Under the pieces are notes generated by a model, which worked only from the letters and a program-made list of their open reading frames with translations, made no database searches and had not been told where the DNA came from. Below, piece by piece: positions 60,403 through 64,000 of a stretch of 64,000 nucleotides of DNA; the stretch's first letter is position 1; the number at the start of each line of letters is the position of its first letter. Source of the stretch: an uncultured Pelagibacteraceae bacterium (lineage in GTDB: Bacteria > Pseudomonadota > Alphaproteobacteria > Pelagibacterales > Pelagibacteraceae); NCBI GenBank assembly GCA_902558545.1, contig CACEEJ010000001.1:33534-97533 (forward strand). The letters run 5' to 3'. A program made the position numbers and the translations under genes.

Positions 60403-63024
60403 TTAATTATTAATTATTCCCCTAGCATCATATTCATATGTTGTTAAAGGGAACAATGTAATAGTGAATAATAAATTTTCAGTAGGCTTTAAATCCCTAT
60501 CTTCATAGTATGATTTTTTGTATTTTATACCTGCTGTCAAACAATCATTTTTGTATTCATACACAAGATCATAATATTCAGTTAAATTTAATTTTCTATT
60601 TCTTCTTGTTTTAAATGAAAGTGAATTGTTTTTATCTACGCTATATTCAAAGCTATTTTCTATAATATTGCTGTCTCCCATTTCTCCATTTTCCTCAATA
60701 AAATTGAATTTAGTTATTAAATTATTAATATTTAATGTTGCATTAAACTCATTATATTCAAATGTTTTAAAATCATTATCAATAGCAAAATTATAATTAA
60801 AATTAAGATTATCGTTAATTATACTGTTTGCAGATCCAAAAATATTTGAACTTTTTCTGTTAATAGTTGTTTTTTTTGGTACAAAATTTTCCTCTTCATC
60901 TCTTAATACAGTAGCTAGCTTAAATGCAAAATAGTTGTTTATATTTGTTAAATCTTTCTCTTTTTCTTTTTCGTAATCTAACCCAATAGTCAAAGATCGT
61001 CCTGACTCCAACGTATCGTTAAATCCAAGTCTATTGTTTGAAAAAATATTATTAATATCAATCTTATTTTCAGAAGAGCTATAATCCTTCATGTCATTTG
61101 GATTAAATCTGAAAGATGCTTTTGGTGTTAAAATATTTTTGTATTTATTTGTTTTTTTTATAAGAGGATAACTTGTATTTAAAGTTAATAAACCTGCAAA
61201 TTCTATTTGAGGGCTTGATTTATACTCTGAGTTTTTTTTCCCTATGGAATTTAGGTTTTTTATATTTAAATTAAGATTATTTTTAAATCCAGAGTTGGTG
61301 ATATAATTTCTACTATCAAAAGTTAAATCATTTATTATATTAGATTTGAGATTATTTGTTTCATTTAAGCTATTACTACCACTTGAAGTGAAGCTTAATA
61401 ATCCATCAAAATAATTTTGTTTTAAGTTTTGATCATAATTGTAATACGGTAAAATATATTGAAATCTGTCAGTATTAGAAAGCTGCAAGTTTTCAAAAGT
61501 TTCTATTCCTGTTTCAAAATTATATTTTTCATGGTTTAAAGTTAGTTTAGCTTCATTATTAAGTATATCTAAATTATCTGGCCTTAAATTTGATTTGGTA
61601 ATATGAGTATCAAATACTTTTAAGTAAGTGTCATTTGTAACTTTTTCTATTGATAGAAAAAACTGACTGTTCAAAAAGTTTTCAAAGTTAAGATCAAAAT
61701 CAAATTCGGTGAATAAATGAAATAAATTTTTTTCTTTTTTTAAAACTGGTGAAGTGTAATCTTTTACAAAACCGATATCAGCAATTAAATAAGAATTTTT
61801 ATTTTTTTGTCTATATTCGTTTTGAAAGGATAAAGTTTTGCTGTCAAAAATTGTAGGAGAAAATGTAAAATCCTTATTATTTGATATAGCTCTGAAATAC
61901 GGCAAAGTAACCGAACTTCCTAATATATTTGAATTGTTCAGAGTAGGTTTTAATAAGCCTGATTGTCGTTTAACAGTTGGGTCAGGATGAAAGAATTTAG
62001 GAAAATATAGAACTGGAATATCATAAACTTTTAAAAAGGCTTTTTTATAGTTCATTTGTTTCTTATCTCGATCATGTTTAATTTCTTCAGCTTGTATCGA
62101 CCATGGAGGACAATCATCAGTTTCTTTACAGCTTGTAAATATACCTTTGTTGATTGTTGTTATTTGACCATCCTTTTGTGATGAAACACCTTTAATTCTT
62201 GGATCATTATCGGTGTTATTAAATATATTTTTATGAATCTTTATTGTTGTATCTTTCGCTATAAAGTCATTGGTTTTTAAGTTCAATATTGCGCTAGAAA
62301 AGTAAAACTTATCATTGTTTGGTAAGTTATAATTTGTCGATATTAAAATATTCTCACCTTTTAGTTCCTCTCTTTTTATAGAATATTTAAATTTATCTAA
62401 TTTGTATAAATTAAGTTTATCAGTTATCACACTTTCTTTATCAGAACTTAAAACCATTGAGTTTTTTAAAAAAATAACATCCTCACCTTTGAAATTATAT
62501 TTAGAATGTACTTTTGCAGATGTTTTTCCTTCAGTAGTAATTTCTTCATTATTTCTTGAGTAAGAAATTTTATCAGAATAAATTACAACATTCTCTAGCT
62601 TGTCTTCTAAAATTACATTTTTTTCTGCAAAAATGATATTAAGAGGCAGGTTATATATAAATTCTTCTGCAGTTATTTTAATTTCATTATTGAGATTATA
62701 AGCTTCAGATCCATCTTTTGTAAAAATTATTTCTTCGTTTTTTTTGTAAATTATTTTTTCAGTAAGAATATAATAGTTTCTAGTATTATCTTGAATCTCC
62801 ACGTTACCTTTGGCAATCAAAATATTTTGTTTTTTATCATATTCAAATTCATTTGCATTTATAGTTATTCCTTCATTTGTTGTAATAACACCTCTTTTGC
62901 TTCCTAAAAATTTATTTCCATTATCTAAAATTTCAATTTCTGTAACATCGAAATTAAATTGCTCATTACTGTGAGCATTAATAAATATTAAATAAAAAAA
63001 TAAAATAAAAAAAATCTTTTGCAT
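60403..63024 (-). CDS. lptD: LPS-assembly protein LptD
   Basis: N-terminal OstA-like repeats (GNVEIQDNTRNYYILTEKI), CKETDDCPPWSIQAEEIKHD, YFPKFFHPDPTVKRQSGLL, beta-barrel-like C-terminus. Confidence 0.94.
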   Translation of the reverse strand: MQKIFFILFFYLIFINAHSNEQFNFDVTEIEILDNGNKFLGSKRGVITTNEGITINANEFEYDKKQNILIAKGNVEIQDNTRNYYILTEKIIYKKNEEIIFTKDGSEAYNLNNEIKITAEEFIYNLPLNIIFAEKNVILEDKLENVVIYSDKISYSRNNEEITTEGKTSAKVHSKYNFKGEDVIFLKNSMVLSSDKESVITDKLNLYKLDKFKYSIKREELKGENILISTNYNLPNNDKFYFSSAILNLKTNDFIAKDTTIKIHKNIFNNTDNDPRIKGVSSQKDGQITTINKGIFTSCKETDDCPPWSIQAEEIKHDRDKKQMNYKKAFLKVYDIPVLYFPKFFHPDPTVKRQSGLLKPTLNNSNILGSSVTLPYFRAISNNKDFTFSPTIFDSKTLSFQNEYRQKNKNSYLIADIGFVKDYTSPVLKKEKNLFHLFTEFDFDLNFENFLNSQFFLSIEKVTNDTYLKVFDTHITKSNLRPDNLDILNNEAKLTLNHEKYNFETGIETFENLQLSNTDRFQYILPYYNYDQNLKQNYFDGLLSFTSSGSNSLNETNNLKSNIINDLTFDSRNYITNSGFKNNLNLNIKNLNSIGKKNSEYKSSPQIEFAGLLTLNTSYPLIKKTNKYKNILTPKASFRFNPNDMKDYSSSENKIDINNIFSNNRLGFNDTLESGRSLTIGLDYEKEKEKDLTNINNYFAFKLATVLRDEEENFVPKKTTINRKSSNIFGSANSIINDNLNFNYNFAIDNDFKTFEYNEFNATLNINNLITKFNFIEENGEMGDSNIIENSFEYSVDKNNSLSFKTRRNRKLNLTEYYDLVYEYKNDCLTAGIKYKKSYYEDRDLKPTENLLFTITLFPLTTYEYDARGIINN

Positions 63025-63025
63025 A

Positions 63026-64000
63026 TTATTTTTCGTTAACCCTATATAACATTAAGCAATTTATAGTTGATAATATTATAATAGGAATAAGTATTGAAAA
63101 AATTAAAGAAATTCTTTCTGTGCTTCCCAAAACATAAGAGAAGTTACTCAAATAATATATTATTACTGAAAAAAACAACCCTATTGAAATTTTAAAAGTT
63201 GAACTTTTTATCTGTTTTATATTAAGCATTATTAAAGCTGCAAAAATACTGATTAAAAACAATAAAAGTGGATAAGAGGTAATTTTTAAAAGATGTAAAT
63301 TAACATCTATTACTGAATAATTTAATTTAAGATAATTTTTTCTTAATTCCAAAAGTTCAAAGATATCTAAAGCTGATAAATTTGAGTAAAGTGTTCGTAT
63401 TCTGTCTACGTCAAAATTTGTATTAAACTCAATTTGATCAATATTAATATAATTATTATTTTGGTAAATTCTTGGTTCTATAATTTTCCATTCTTTTTTA
63501 CTTATATCAATTTTATCACTTTGAATATTTCTAATAACATTAAAATTTTCATCAAATTCAGTAATGAAGTTTCTTATTAAATAATTACCCTGAATATTTG
63601 ATGAGTTGGTAATTATTATTTTTCTATCAATTTTATCTTTAATCCACAGCCCATTTTTTGTTATTACTGCAAGATATTTACCATCGTTTGTGTAAACAGA
63701 CTTCAATTCTAGGTAAACATTTTTCATATTAGAAGATAAGTTATAAAAAATAGTAATTACAAAGAAACCTGTGATTAGGGTTAGTATACTTAATATTCCA
63801 AGTATATTTGAATTTTTAACACCAGAATATTTAAAAATATCGATTTCTTTATTTTCAAATATTTTTATAAAAAATAATTGAATTGTAACTAAAAGTATAA
63901 ATGGGAAGATTTCAAATATCAGTGAAGGTGAATTTAGTAACGATAAAAAAAGTGTGAAACTTATTTTTACATTTTCATCTTTAAAAAACTCTAATTCTGT
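63026..64000 (-). CDS. lptG: LPS export permease LptG (YjgP/YjgQ family); N-terminus beyond window
   Basis: Reading frame is open from 64000: TELEFFKDENVKISFTLFLSLLNSPSLIFEIFPFILLVTIQLFFIKIFENKEIDIFKYSGVKNSNILGILSIL...GLWIKDKI; the ORF-track Met at 63727 is internal. Confidence 0.9.
   Translation of the reverse strand, partial: TELEFFKDENVKISFTLFLSLLNSPSLIFEIFPFILLVTIQLFFIKIFENKEIDIFKYSGVKNSNILGILSILTLITGFFVITIFYNLSSNMKNVYLELKSVYTNDGKYLAVITKNGLWIKDKIDRKIIITNSSNIQGNYLIRNFITEFDENFNVIRNIQSDKIDISKKEWKIIEPRIYQNNNYINIDQIEFNTNFDVDRIRTLYSNLSALDIFELLELRKNYLKLNYSVIDVNLHLLKITSYPLLLFLISIFAALIMLNIKQIKSSTFKISIGLFFSVIIYYLSNFSYVLGSTERISLIFSILIPIIILSTINCLMLYRVNEK

Noticed and set aside
63026-63727. Stand-alone 233-aa protein starting at 63727
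   Set aside because: The frame stays open to the right window edge with LptG-like TM sequence; the Met is internal and the gene is truncated by the window.
1-64000. CRISPR arrays, transposases, integrases, tRNA/rRNA genes or toxin-antitoxin loci
   Set aside because: None recognised by eye; intergenic regions are too short and show no direct-repeat arrays or cloverleaf-like sequences. A tRNAscan/Infernal run would be decisive.

Overview
The window is a compact, AT-rich, almost gap-free bacterial chromosome segment. Gene content and order look like a streamlined marine alphaproteobacterium of the SAR11/Pelagibacter type; this is inferred from content, not from a database search. No rRNA, tRNA, CRISPR array, phage or transposon was recognised. 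About 57 protein genes can be named or placed in families. They include icd (truncated at the left edge), psd-pssA, rlmE, guaB (lacking the CBS domain), guaA, gloA, panB, a DctPQM TRAP transporter, 5-oxoprolinase pxpA/pxpB/pxpC, a tandem glycine riboswitch with gcvT-gcvH-gcvP, a lipid-modification cluster (FAD oxidoreductase, DUF1365, CFA-like methyltransferase, DUF3833, SDR), TspO, a DAO-type oxidase, selO, a formate dehydrogenase operon with fdhD/HPP/NifU-like genes, mobA-moeA, an EamA/creatinase/glycine-amidinotransferase cassette, a PhyH plus two Gfo/Idh/MocA operon, gshA-gshB, purF-cvpA, an RND/MMPL protein, dnaB, rplI-rpsR-rpsF, fabD-fabG-acpP-gmk, and ksgA-pdxA-surA-lptD-lptG (truncated at the right edge). 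The strongest leads are: (1) a creatinase plus glycine-amidinotransferase (AGAT-like) cassette, a candidate guanidino-compound/glycine salvage system; (2) a glycine riboswitch with a 10-bp perfect inverted repeat that reaches the gcvT start codon, plus a gcv operon that continues without a gap into a furan/cyclopropane-fatty-acid-like lipid cluster; (3) a naturally CBS-less IMP dehydrogenase; (4) a five-gene PhyH/Gfo-Idh catabolic-looking operon with two unassigned small ORFs; (5) an intra-operon hairpin between dctP and dctQ; (6) SelO, HPP and a NifU-like protein embedded in the formate dehydrogenase operon.
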